Source: Elusimicrobiota bacterium (GTDB lineage Bacteria; Elusimicrobiota; Elusimicrobia; UBA1565; UBA9628). From it: a stretch of 10,361 nt of DNA. A program made the translations under genes and the position numbers. Shown here piece by piece: positions 1-5,306 of the stretch. The stretch lies in contig JAMPYD010000042.1 of assembly GCA_023700845.1 (NCBI GenBank), forward strand, positions 1 through 10,361. Direction: 5' to 3'. Positions within the stretch are counted from its first letter, which is position 1. Every line of letters begins with the position of its first letter. The notes beneath the pieces are model-generated. The model made no database searches. It was not told where the DNA came from and saw nothing but the letters and a program-made list of their open reading frames with translations.

Positions 1-26
1 ATTAGTAGGAAGATGATAGCGGTCAT
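1..26 (-). CDS. Start of a minus-strand gene, truncated by the window edge
   Basis: Only eight codons and part of a ninth are inside the window. Reading the minus strand, an AAGGAG Shine-Dalgarno (complement of 36-41) sits 9 bases before an ATG at 26-24. The codons read M-T-A-I-I-F-L-L, a hydrophobic start that would suit a signal peptide or membrane segment. Function cannot be judged. The gene would be divergent from the VWA gene at 273. The start is an inference from the ribosome binding site and the open frame; so short a stretch could be open by chance. Confidence 0.4.
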
Positions 27-35
27 ATTGCGATT

Positions 36-91
36 CTCCTTGGGACCGATGACCTAGGAGGAGCGCGGAAGAAGGCCTAGAAGCGCGGTCC
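36..91 (-). promoter_or_regulatory. Structured leader upstream of the minus-strand gene
   Basis: GGACCG at 43-48 is the exact inverse of CGGTCC at 86-91. Nested inside with equal 5-base gaps on both sides, CTAGG at 54-58 is the exact inverse of CCTAG at 76-80. This gives a two-step helix with a symmetric 5x5 internal loop and a 17-base apical loop. Read on the minus strand, the helix ends directly against the AAGGAG ribosome binding site, and its apical loop contains CTCCT, which could pair with that site. It may be a translational control leader. A plus-strand small RNA is the alternative. No known riboswitch class is recognised. Confidence 0.35.
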
Positions 92-120
92 TTTGTCCCG
101 CCGGGACCGGCCTTTTTCGG

Positions 121-190
121 GATTTTCATTCCCTCGACTGGGGTTTTGAGCAACTCTCTGCTCAAAACCTCAGAGGGAGAAATGAAAAAT
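121..190. repeat. Imperfect ~70-base inverted repeat, AT-richer than its surroundings
   Basis: The core is an exact inverted repeat: GGTTTTGAGCA at 142-152 and TGCTCAAAACC at 159-169, around a 6-base loop. Pairing continues outward through a G-T pair and TG/CA (139-141 with 170-172), then CCCTC at 131-135 with GAGGG at 173-177, then ATTTTCATT at 122-130 with AATGAAAAAT at 181-190, with small bulges. It could be an RNA hairpin in the leader of the VWA gene, a protein-binding palindrome or a foldback/REP-like element. It lacks the T-run expected of a terminator. Confidence 0.6.
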
Positions 191-197
191 CGATCGG

Positions 198-258
198 GGA
201 CCCCAGTCCCGGAACATCTTGGCGAGGCCGGGGTCCTAGGGACAACGGCAAAATGCCG
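198..258 (+). promoter_or_regulatory. Candidate pseudoknot plus hairpin in the VWA gene leader
   Basis: GGACCCC at 198-204 pairs exactly with GGGGTCC at 230-236. GTCCC at 206-210, inside that loop, pairs exactly with GGGAC at 239-243, outside it. The order of the four arms is that of an H-type pseudoknot. A separate hairpin, CGGCA-AAA-TGCCG at 246-258, follows and abuts the GGGGGAGG ribosome binding site (258-265). Compact pseudoknots next to a ribosome binding site are typical of translational switches, but the motif matches no class I recognise. The pairing is seen in the sequence; the regulatory role is inference. Confidence 0.35.
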
Positions 259-272
259 GGGGAGGCAGGAAA

Positions 273-1373
273 ATGAAAACTCGATTCGGACTCGTCGCGG
301 CGGCCCTTCTGGCGGCCGTTTCTTTCGCCGGAGCCGCGGAGACCGCCGTGCGGCCCAGCGTCGAGGTCGTGTTCGTCATCGACACGACGTCGAGCATGAG
401 CGGGCTCATCGAGGGCGCCAAGCAGCGCATCTGGGCCATCGCCAACGAGATCTCCAAGGGCCGCCCGGCCCCGCGGGTGAAGATGGGGCTGGTCGCGTTC
501 AAGGACAAGGGCGACTCCTACGTCACCAAGGTCTTCGACCTGTCGGAGAACCTCGACAACACCTACAAGGACCTGATGACCTTGTCCGCCGAGGGCGGCG
601 GCGACGGCCCGGAGCACGTGATCGCGGCGCTCGACGACGCGGCGACGAAGATATCCTGGAGCTCGGACCCCAAGACCTTCAAGGTCGTCTACCTCGTCGG
701 CGACGCGCCGCCGCACCAGGACTATACCGAGGCGCCGACGCTCGCGGCGGTGATGCAGAAGGCGGTGCGCCGCGGCCTGATCGTCAACTCGGTGCAGTGC
801 GGGGCGGACGGCCAGACGACCGTCGCCTTCAGCCAGATCGCCCGCCTCGGCGAGGGGCGGCTCCTGCCGGTGCCCCAGGACGGCGGCATGATCGCGGTGG
901 CGACCCCGTTCGACGACAGGATGGCGTCCCTGTCGGCGAAGCTCGAGGGCACGGGGCTGGCGTTCGGCCGGGGCAAGGCCGCGGCGGGCGCGGCCGGGCT
1001 GCTCGCGGCGTCGGTGCGCGGCATGGCGTCGGCGCCGGCGGCGGCGGAGCGGGCCGAGTACAAGGCGCGCAAGGGCTTCGACGCCGAGTCCGACCTGGCG
1101 TCGGCGGTGGCCGAGAACCGCGTGTCGCTCAAGGACGTGAAGGCCGACGAGCTGCCCGACGCCCTGCGCGAGATCCCCGCGGAGAAGCGCGAGGCCCGGC
1201 TCAGCGAGATCACGGCGGAGCGGAAGAAGCTCAAAAACGAAATGGACGTGTTGGTCGCACAGCGCGCCTCTTGGCTGAAGAAGCAGTCGGGGGCGAAGCG
1301 CGCGGACTCCTTCGACACGCGCCTGGTGGACGCGTTGAAGGTGCAGGCCGCGAAGAAGGGGATCGTCTACTAG
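273..1373 (+). CDS. Exported von Willebrand factor A (VWA) domain protein
   Basis: This 366-residue protein has a signal peptide at residues 1-21 (MKTR, a hydrophobic Ala/Leu stretch, cleavage near AGA-AE), so it should act in the periplasm or beyond. The VWA domain follows directly (about 30-230). The metal-ion-dependent adhesion site is D37-T-T39-S-S41, a variant of DxSxS seen in many bacterial VWA proteins, and is followed by SMSGLIEGAK. Other family-like signatures are the GGGDGPEH stretch (108-115) and the VGDAPPH strand end (142-148). The C-terminus (about 250-340) is charged and predicted helical, with Arg/Lys/Glu-rich segments resembling the coiled tail of related exported VWA proteins. 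The start is set by a purine-rich GGGGGAGG about 7 bases upstream. VWA domains bind protein ligands through a divalent metal; the partner is unknown. The gene stands alone and is followed by a strong terminator. Confidence 0.9.
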   Translation: MKTRFGLVAAALLAAVSFAGAAETAVRPSVEVVFVIDTTSSMSGLIEGAKQRIWAIANEISKGRPAPRVKMGLVAFKDKGDSYVTKVFDLSENLDNTYKDLMTLSAEGGGDGPEHVIAALDDAATKISWSSDPKTFKVVYLVGDAPPHQDYTEAPTLAAVMQKAVRRGLIVNSVQCGADGQTTVAFSQIARLGEGRLLPVPQDGGMIAVATPFDDRMASLSAKLEGTGLAFGRGKAAAGAAGLLAASVRGMASAPAAAERAEYKARKGFDAESDLASAVAENRVSLKDVKADELPDALREIPAEKREARLSEITAERKKLKNEMDVLVAQRASWLKKQSGAKRADSFDTRLVDALKVQAAKKGIVY

Positions 1374-1392
1374 GAGACGGGCCCGGAAACAG

Positions 1393-1429
1393 GGAAGGCC
1401 CCGACGCGCGTCGGGGCCTTCCTCATTTT
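1393..1429. terminator. Intrinsic terminator, probably bidirectional
   Basis: Positions 1393-1422 form a perfect 30-base palindrome (arms beginning GGAAGGCCCCGAC), folding to a 13-bp GC-rich stem with a GCGC loop. On the plus strand it is followed by TCATTTTA, 20 bases after the VWA stop. On the minus strand it is followed by CTGTTT, so it could also end the tRNA-Cys transcript that converges from the other side. Confidence 0.85.
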
Positions 1430-1440
1430 ACGGGTCAGAG

Positions 1441-1517
1441 TGGAGGTGCGAGCGGGATTCGAACCCGCGAATAATGGTTTTGCAGACCATCCCCTTGGAC
1501 CACTTGGGTATCGCACC
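1441..1517 (-). tRNA. tRNA-Cys (anticodon GCA)
   Basis: Read on the minus strand, the acceptor stem GGTGCGA (1517-1511) pairs with TCGCACC (1450-1444), followed by a U discriminator and an encoded CCA (1443-1441). The anticodon arm is ATGGT-CTGCAAA-ACCAT, giving anticodon GCA at 1483-1481. The T arm is GCGGG-TTCGAAT-CCCGC and the D arm has a CCC/GGG stem. Both the GCA anticodon and U73 are identity elements of cysteine tRNA. The body is 74 bases plus CCA. Confidence 0.97.
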
Positions 1518-1520
1518 GTC

Positions 1521-1533
1521 TCAGGGGATTATA
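1521..1533 (-). promoter_or_regulatory. tRNA-Cys promoter -10 box
   Basis: The complement of 1528-1533 is a perfect TATAAT, ending 10 bases before the tRNA 5' end, so transcription would begin about 1521. The matching -35 region lies inside the 3' end of the kinase-like gene and is poor (TCCGCA at 17-base spacing). Read-through from the upstream gene is also possible. Confidence 0.55.
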
Positions 1534-1540
1534 CAGAAAT

Positions 1541-2683
1541 CTACGGCGTCTGCGGATTCCCTTCCTCGGGCGGGACGGGGGCCGAGAAGTGGATTTTGTC
1601 GAAGCGCTTGAGCAGGTGGTCCTGGTGCGTGAGCTCGCGCAGGGCGCCGAACAGGCGTTCCATGCGGTCGATGACGGTGCCCGGCGCCCTGGGCGTGAAG
1701 ACCTCGCCGCCGTCGACGAGGTAGGCGCGCCGGGCCGGGTCCACGAAAGTCCGGCCGATCATCACGTTGCCCGGGCGGGGATCGACGAAGGACAGGCCGG
1801 AGCGGGCGATGCGCAGGAACAGGTCCTGAAGCAGGCCGTGCTCCTCGGCGCCGAAGGCGTCGTCCTCGAGCATGCGCTCGACGGTGTCGCCGTAGACGCG
1901 CTCCTTGACGAGGGCGGCATGGCCGTCCACCGTGCCCGAGCCGAGAATCCGCGGCCCCGCGCCGATCTTCGCGGCGGCGAGAGTGACGTTCCGGTCCTTT
2001 TCCATGCGCCAGCGGCCCATCTCCGGGGGCTCGCCGAGCGCGCCGAGCTTGCGCGGCAGGTCGGTCTTGATCACCGCCCCCTCGACGGCCGGATGGGGGT
2101 GCACCACGCCGAAGAAGCCGCGGCCGAGAGGGGAGGTCCAGGAGCCGTTCCAGACCAGGTTCTCGCCCTCGAGGACGGCGCCCTCGGGCGTCTCCACGGC
2201 CCCGGGCGACGCGCCGTCGAACAGGAAGGAGACCGAGGGGTCCAGGCGCGCGGCTTCGGCGATCCGGGCCGCGTCGCCGAGCGGCGTGCGGCGCGCGGCG
2301 AGGGAGGGGAGGTCGCTTTCGGCCAGGGCGGGGACGCGGATGAGCAGGGCTGCGGTTTCGCGCGTGTCCGAGAGGGCCCGGGCCAGCACCGAGGCGGCGG
2401 CGCGCTCGGCGGGGTCTCCGGCGGCCATGGCTTTCAGGACGGCGGCGGCGGGCGCGGGGCCGGCGGACGGCGCGCGCACGGCGGCGTTGACGCGCGCCGC
2501 CGCGTCGGCGAGCAGGCCCGCCAGCGGCCCGCCGCCGGGGCCGTCCGGCGAGAGCAGGGCCGGATGGATGGGGGCCGAGACGGCCGAAGGCGGCAGCGGC
2601 GCGACCCGTCCGGAGCGGATCTGGGCGCCCGCGGGGAGGGCGAGGAGCAGGGCCAGCGCCGGCGCGAGCGGGACGGTTCTCAT
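1541..2683 (-). CDS. Exported protein with a protein-kinase-like fold
   Basis: This is a 380-residue protein from the ATG at 2683. Residues 1-20 are a clear signal peptide (MRTVPLAP, a Leu/Ala core, then PAGAQ). Residues 25-180 are Ala/Pro-rich and not recognised. The C-terminal part follows the order of kinase motifs: a glycine-rich loop GRGFFGVV (188-195), AVIK with K206 as the ATP-binding lysine, a helix with E228 as candidate salt-bridge partner, a hinge-like LVKERVYGDT (259-267), a catalytic-loop-like FVDPRPGN with D301 and N306, and a VDGGE with D324 in place of DFG. This resembles RIO/aminoglycoside-kinase-type catalytic loops more than classical HRD kinases. An exported kinase-like protein is unusual because ATP is scarce outside the cytoplasm. 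An upstream in-frame ATG at 2719 would put 12 residues before the signal peptide and overlap the likely -35 box, so the shorter start is chosen. Substrate is unknown. Confidence 0.7.
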   Translation of the reverse strand: MRTVPLAPALALLLALPAGAQIRSGRVAPLPPSAVSAPIHPALLSPDGPGGGPLAGLLADAAARVNAAVRAPSAGPAPAAAVLKAMAAGDPAERAAASVLARALSDTRETAALLIRVPALAESDLPSLAARRTPLGDAARIAEAARLDPSVSFLFDGASPGAVETPEGAVLEGENLVWNGSWTSPLGRGFFGVVHPHPAVEGAVIKTDLPRKLGALGEPPEMGRWRMEKDRNVTLAAAKIGAGPRILGSGTVDGHAALVKERVYGDTVERMLEDDAFGAEEHGLLQDLFLRIARSGLSFVDPRPGNVMIGRTFVDPARRAYLVDGGEVFTPRAPGTVIDRMERLFGALRELTHQDHLLKRFDKIHFSAPVPPEEGNPQTP

Positions 2684-2719
2684 CCCGATAAGTATGGGTG
2701 GAAAGTAATAGGGCGTCAT
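2684..2719 (-). promoter_or_regulatory. Leaderless-type promoter of the kinase-like gene
   Basis: On the minus strand, ATGACG (2719-2714, 4 of 6 matches to TTGACA) is followed after 17 bases by CATACT (2696-2691, 4 of 6 to TATAAT), which ends 7 bases before the ATG at 2683. Transcription would start at or next to the A of the start codon. No Shine-Dalgarno precedes this ATG. Confidence 0.4.
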
Positions 2720-2754
2720 GGGTCAAAAGAACTATTGAGCCGGGGGGTCAAAAG
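2720..2754. repeat. Direct repeat GGGTCAAAAG in the divergent promoter region
   Basis: GGGTCAAAAG occurs at 2720-2729 and again at 2745-2754, exactly 25 bases apart, between two divergent genes. The second copy lies inside the putative -35/-10 spacer of the HTH-receiver gene, and the first abuts the putative -35 of the kinase-like gene. The arrangement suits a dimeric regulator-binding site, possibly for the adjacent HTH regulator. Confidence 0.5.
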
Positions 2755-2770
2755 TATTAGTATCCGAGTC
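2735..2770 (+). promoter_or_regulatory. Leaderless-type promoter of the HTH-receiver gene
   Basis: TTGAGC at 2735-2740 (4 of 6 to TTGACA) is followed after exactly 17 bases by TAGTAT at 2758-2763 (4 of 6 to TATAAT). The -10 ends 7 bases before the ATG at 2771, and no Shine-Dalgarno is present, so the transcript would begin at or next to the start codon. Confidence 0.45.
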
Positions 2771-3352
2771 ATGACCACTGGAGAATTCGGCGAGAAGACG
2801 TTCACGACGTTCGAGGTCGCCCGCCTCTGCGGCGTGTTTCACACGACCGTCATCAACTGGGTCAACAAGGGCAAGCTCAAGGCCCGCGTCACCCCCGGCG
2901 GCCACCGCCGCATTCCTCTCTCCGAGCTGATCGTGTTCATGAAGAAGTACGACATGCCGATCCCGGCGAACATCGAGGACCCGCACAAGCAGGTCCTGAT
3001 CCTCGACGACGAGCCGATGATGACGCGCCTCCTCGAGAAGGGCTTCGCCAAGTACAAGGAGCGCTACGCCGTGCAGGTCGCCAACAATCCCGTCGACGCG
3101 CTCGTGATCGTCGGCAAGAAGCTCCCGCACCTGCTCGTCGTCGACCTCATGATGCCCGTGATGGACGGCTTCCAGGTCTGCCAGATCCTCAAGTCGAACC
3201 CCGCGACGAAGGCGATGAAGATCGTCGCGATCTCCGGCAAGAAGCTCAGCGCGTCGCAGCAGGACTTCCTCGCGAAGAACTGCGACAAGTTCCTGCAGAA
3301 GCCGTTCGACATGAACGACCTCGTCGGCGAGATCGACAAGCTGCTCAACTGA
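2771..3352 (+). CDS. MerR/BldC-like HTH domain fused to a response-regulator receiver domain
   Basis: This 193-residue cytoplasmic regulator has a DNA-binding domain at its N-terminus. Residues 11-60 match the MerR/excisionase-type winged helix: FTTFEVARLCGV, then TTVINWVNKGKL, then the wing signature TPGGHRR (41-47). Residues 73-193 form a complete receiver domain: acidic pair D79/D80 in ILDDE, phosphoacceptor D125 in VVDLMMPVMDG, S155 in IVAISG as the conserved Ser/Thr, and K177 in LQKPF. All residues needed for phosphorylation are present. Most response regulators have the receiver first; the order here is reversed. No histidine kinase gene is in the window, so its partner is elsewhere. 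It is divergent from the exported kinase-like gene and may bind the direct repeats between them. The start is the first in-frame ATG that keeps the HTH intact. Confidence 0.9.
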   Translation: MTTGEFGEKTFTTFEVARLCGVFHTTVINWVNKGKLKARVTPGGHRRIPLSELIVFMKKYDMPIPANIEDPHKQVLILDDEPMMTRLLEKGFAKYKERYAVQVANNPVDALVIVGKKLPHLLVVDLMMPVMDGFQVCQILKSNPATKAMKIVAISGKKLSASQQDFLAKNCDKFLQKPFDMNDLVGEIDKLLN

Positions 3353-3357
3353 GCGAC

Positions 3358-3393
3358 TTGATTCCGTAACGACGGGGAGGCTACCCTCTCGTC
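3358..3393 (+). promoter_or_regulatory. Leaderless-type promoter of the TPR gene
   Basis: TTGATT at 3358-3363 is followed after 18 bases by TACCCT at 3382-3387 (matching TAnnnT, weak against TATAAT), which ends 6 bases before the ATG at 3394. A GGGGAGG lies at about 3374-3380, some 13 bases from the ATG and too far for an ideal Shine-Dalgarno, so conventional initiation is not excluded. Confidence 0.35.
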
Positions 3394-4119
3394 ATGATCC
3401 GCGCCGCCCTCGTCGTCCTCGCCGCCTTCGCCGCCGCCGCCTGGCTGCCCATCGCCCGGGCCTCGGACGCGCCCGCCTCCCCCGCCGAGCGCTCCCGCGC
3501 CGACGTCCATTTCCTCGCCGGCTTCGACCATTACCGGGCCGGCCGCGACGAGGACGCGCGGCGCGAATGGGCCGCCTGCCGGGAGCTCGACGAGAAGCAC
3601 GATTTCTGCGAGTTCGCGCAGTCCGTCCTCGACGCGGGCGCGCCGCGGGCCGTCGAGCCGGAGCCCGAGGCGCCGGTCACCGCGGCCCCGCCGCACCCCG
3701 AGGCCAACCAGTCGTACCTGGAAGGCGTGATCTATTACCAGAAGGGCGATTACGAGAAGGCGCGGGACGCCTGGCGCAAGGCGAAGGACCTCGCGCCGGT
3801 CGGGTCCGACGTCGCCAAGGACGCGACGGCGGGGCTCGAGAAGCTCAACGTCCTTTACGGGACGGCGCCCCAGACGGGCGACAAGGCGCCTCGGAGCCTG
3901 AAGACGGGCGAGGAAAAAAAGGACGAGCACCTGGCCCTGCAGACGTACTTCTCCGGCCTCATCCATTACCAGAAGGGGGATTCCGAGAAGGCGCGCGTCG
4001 AGTGGAGGCGCGCGCTCGCCCTGGCCCCGCGCGACTCCGGCGTGGAGGCCGACGCGAAGGCCGCCCTCGAGAAGCTCGACAAGGACCAAGCCTCGACACG
4101 GCGCGACGGGAAGAAGTAA
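3394..4119 (+). CDS. Exported tetratricopeptide-repeat (TPR) protein
   Basis: This 241-residue protein has a signal peptide (MIRAALVVLAAF, Ala-rich, cleavage near ARA-SD at about 24), so it is probably periplasmic. Three TPR-like helical hairpins are visible: residues 36-66 (HFLAGFDHYRAGRDEDARREW), 106-135 (SYLEGVIYYQKGDYEKARDAW) and 183-212 (TYFSGLIHYQKGDSEKARVEW). The second and third, each with a following Ala/Lys-rich helix ending LEKL, look like an internal duplication of about 45 residues. Pro/Glu- and Lys-rich linkers separate them. TPRs mediate protein-protein contacts; the partner is not shown. C63 and C72 in the first repeat region could form a disulfide. The stop codon TAA is the first half of the putative -10 box of the next gene. 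Confidence 0.8.
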   Translation: MIRAALVVLAAFAAAAWLPIARASDAPASPAERSRADVHFLAGFDHYRAGRDEDARREWAACRELDEKHDFCEFAQSVLDAGAPRAVEPEPEAPVTAAPPHPEANQSYLEGVIYYQKGDYEKARDAWRKAKDLAPVGSDVAKDATAGLEKLNVLYGTAPQTGDKAPRSLKTGEEKKDEHLALQTYFSGLIHYQKGDSEKARVEWRRALALAPRDSGVEADAKAALEKLDKDQASTRRDGKK

Positions 4120-4128
4120 ACTGGCTCC
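4093..4128 (+). promoter_or_regulatory. Leaderless-type promoter of the chlorite dismutase-family gene
   Basis: TCGACA at 4093-4098 (5 of 6 to TTGACA) is followed after 18 bases by TAAACT at 4117-4122 (4 of 6 to TATAAT), which ends 6 bases before the ATG at 4129. The -10 overlaps the TAA stop of the TPR gene. No Shine-Dalgarno lies at the right distance. The same TAAACT-N6-ATG string occurs before the gene at 5820. Confidence 0.5.
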
Positions 4129-4890
4129 ATGAGCCACCCGCATCAGCCCCCGTCGTCCCAGCCCGCGCCCGAAGCCGCCGCCCCCGCCCTCGACCTGCGC
4201 GAGAAAGGCGGCATGAAGGACGGCCAGCCCCAGCTCTCCGACAAGCGCCTGTTCATGCAGCTGACCGCGTTCACCGGCTGCCGCGACGCCCAGCCCCTGA
4301 TCAACGGCCTGATCGGCTGCGGCGTGGACTGCGTCCTTTACGAAGAGGTCAACGACCCGACCGGCGTGGCCGTCCTGGCGATGACCGAGACGCCTGAGCT
4401 GTTCGTCACGAAGCTGCGCCGCGACCTGGCGTCGGGCCCGTTCAAGGACCTCAAGGTCAAGCCCGAGTTCTCCATGCTCGGCCGCACCTACTCGATCGGC
4501 TACGAGCCCAAGCTCGAGGACTGGCTGCTGCACCGCCCGCGCCGCATGGCGATGGACCCCGCGACGCCGTGGGCGGTCTGGTACCCGCTGCGCCGCACCG
4601 GGGCGTTCTCTCGCCTGACGAAGCAGGAGCAGGGGCAGATACTCAAGGAGCACGGCGTCATCGGCCGGCAGTTCGGCGACATCGGCGCCGCCTCCGACAT
4701 CCGCCTGGCCTGCCACGGCCTCGACAAGAACGACAACGACTTCGTCATCGGCCTGATCGGCAAGGACCTGACGCCGCTGTCCCAGCTCGTCGAGACGATG
4801 CGCCCGACCGTGCAGACCTCGCAGTACATCCAGAACCTCGGCCCGTTCTTCGTCGGCCGCGCGATCTGGCGCACCCCGCAGAAGGCGTAA
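4129..4890 (+). CDS. Chlorite dismutase / HemQ (coproheme decarboxylase) family protein
   Basis: This 253-residue cytoplasmic protein has a Pro/Ala-rich, probably disordered N-terminal extension of about 38 residues before the family fold. The diagnostic C-terminal region is present: AVWYPLRR (149-156), ILKEHGVIGR with H175 as likely proximal haem ligand, GLDKNDNDFVIGLI (197-210), LVETMRPT (220-227) and the terminal LGPFFVGR (237-244). Y152 in WYP corresponds by eye to the catalytic tyrosine of Gram-positive coproheme decarboxylases. The distal residue, Gln in Firmicutes HemQ and Arg in true chlorite dismutases, appears to align with D190, with R192 nearby, so chlorite-degrading activity should not be assumed. 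It heads a unit with a GIY-YIG-like gene 11 bases downstream and a DUF420 gene, which favours a haem-related role. Alternative start M29 would remove most of the extension. Confidence 0.8.
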   Translation: MSHPHQPPSSQPAPEAAAPALDLREKGGMKDGQPQLSDKRLFMQLTAFTGCRDAQPLINGLIGCGVDCVLYEEVNDPTGVAVLAMTETPELFVTKLRRDLASGPFKDLKVKPEFSMLGRTYSIGYEPKLEDWLLHRPRRMAMDPATPWAVWYPLRRTGAFSRLTKQEQGQILKEHGVIGRQFGDIGAASDIRLACHGLDKNDNDFVIGLIGKDLTPLSQLVETMRPTVQTSQYIQNLGPFFVGRAIWRTPQKA

Positions 4891-4901
4891 GGAGACCGAG
4901 C

Positions 4902-5306
4902 ATGGCCGCCCGCAAATTCCGCGTCGCGATGTCCGAGCGCTGCTTCCGCTTCAAGCCGGACGCGCTGCCCAACCACGCGCCCCACAAGCCCGGCGTGTAC
5001 GAGTTCGTCACGTTCGACGAGCAGCGCAACCCCGTCGTGCTGTACGTCGGCCTCGCGCTGACCGGCTCGGTGTACGAGGCGCTCGCCGCGCACATGGACA
5101 ACAAGGCCGCGCCGACGGCGAACGAGCTGTTCGCCGCCGCCAAGGACGTGTACTTCGACTACGTCGCCTCCGCCGACATCGCGGACGTCGAGGAGCTCAA
5201 GGACATCGCCGGCGCCTTCGTCGCCAAGCACAAGCCCCGCTTCAACACCGGCCCGGCGCCGACGTCGGGCAAGCACGCGTCCGTCGAGGTCGAGGAAGTC
5301 GGCTAG
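4902..5306 (+). CDS. Small GIY-YIG-like fold protein, probably not a nuclease
   Basis: This 134-residue protein starts after a good AAGGAG 7 bases before the ATG, as expected inside an operon. Residues 29-115 follow the GIY-YIG layout as in the UvrC N-terminus: KPGVYEF (29-35) and VLYVG (46-50) for the two tyrosine motifs, then a helical region, then AKHKPRFN (108-115) matching the end of the fold. The arginine that follows YVG in active enzymes is missing (TGSVYEALAAH instead). The catalytic glutamate position, 12 residues before the final Asn in UvrC, appears to be A103. The protein therefore seems to keep the fold and lose the active site; it may bind nucleic acid or serve another role. 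It sits between a chlorite dismutase-family gene and a DUF420 gene. Family assignment is by eye. Confidence 0.6.
   Translation: MAARKFRVAMSERCFRFKPDALPNHAPHKPGVYEFVTFDEQRNPVVLYVGLALTGSVYEALAAHMDNKAAPTANELFAAAKDVYFDYVASADIADVEELKDIAGAFVAKHKPRFNTGPAPTSGKHASVEVEEVG

Noticed and set aside
95..117. GTCCC-GCC-GGGAC followed by CGGCC and TTTTT as a plus-strand terminator
   Set aside because: The stem is only 5 bp with a 5-base gap before the T-run, and no plus-strand gene lies upstream to terminate. It would matter only if 43-91 were a plus-strand small RNA.
146..1474. Long plus-strand frame overlapping the VWA gene
   Set aside because: It is Arg/Gly-rich low-complexity translation in a shifted frame of a clearly coding region, a usual shadow in GC-rich DNA.
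1441..1517. tRNA-Cys as an integration site
   Set aside because: No partial tRNA copy, integrase gene or flanking direct repeat is visible in the window.
2684..2719. ATG at 2719 as start of the kinase-like gene
   Set aside because: It puts 12 residues with Tyr, Phe and Pro ahead of a canonical signal peptide, has no ribosome binding site, and overlaps the likely -35 box.
4129..4890. Functional chlorite dismutase
   Set aside because: The distal Arg characteristic of chlorite-degrading enzymes is not seen at the aligned position, and the neighbours suggest haem metabolism.
4902..5306. Active homing or repair endonuclease
   Set aside because: The catalytic Arg and Glu seem to be missing, and the gene is embedded in an operon without mobile-element signs.
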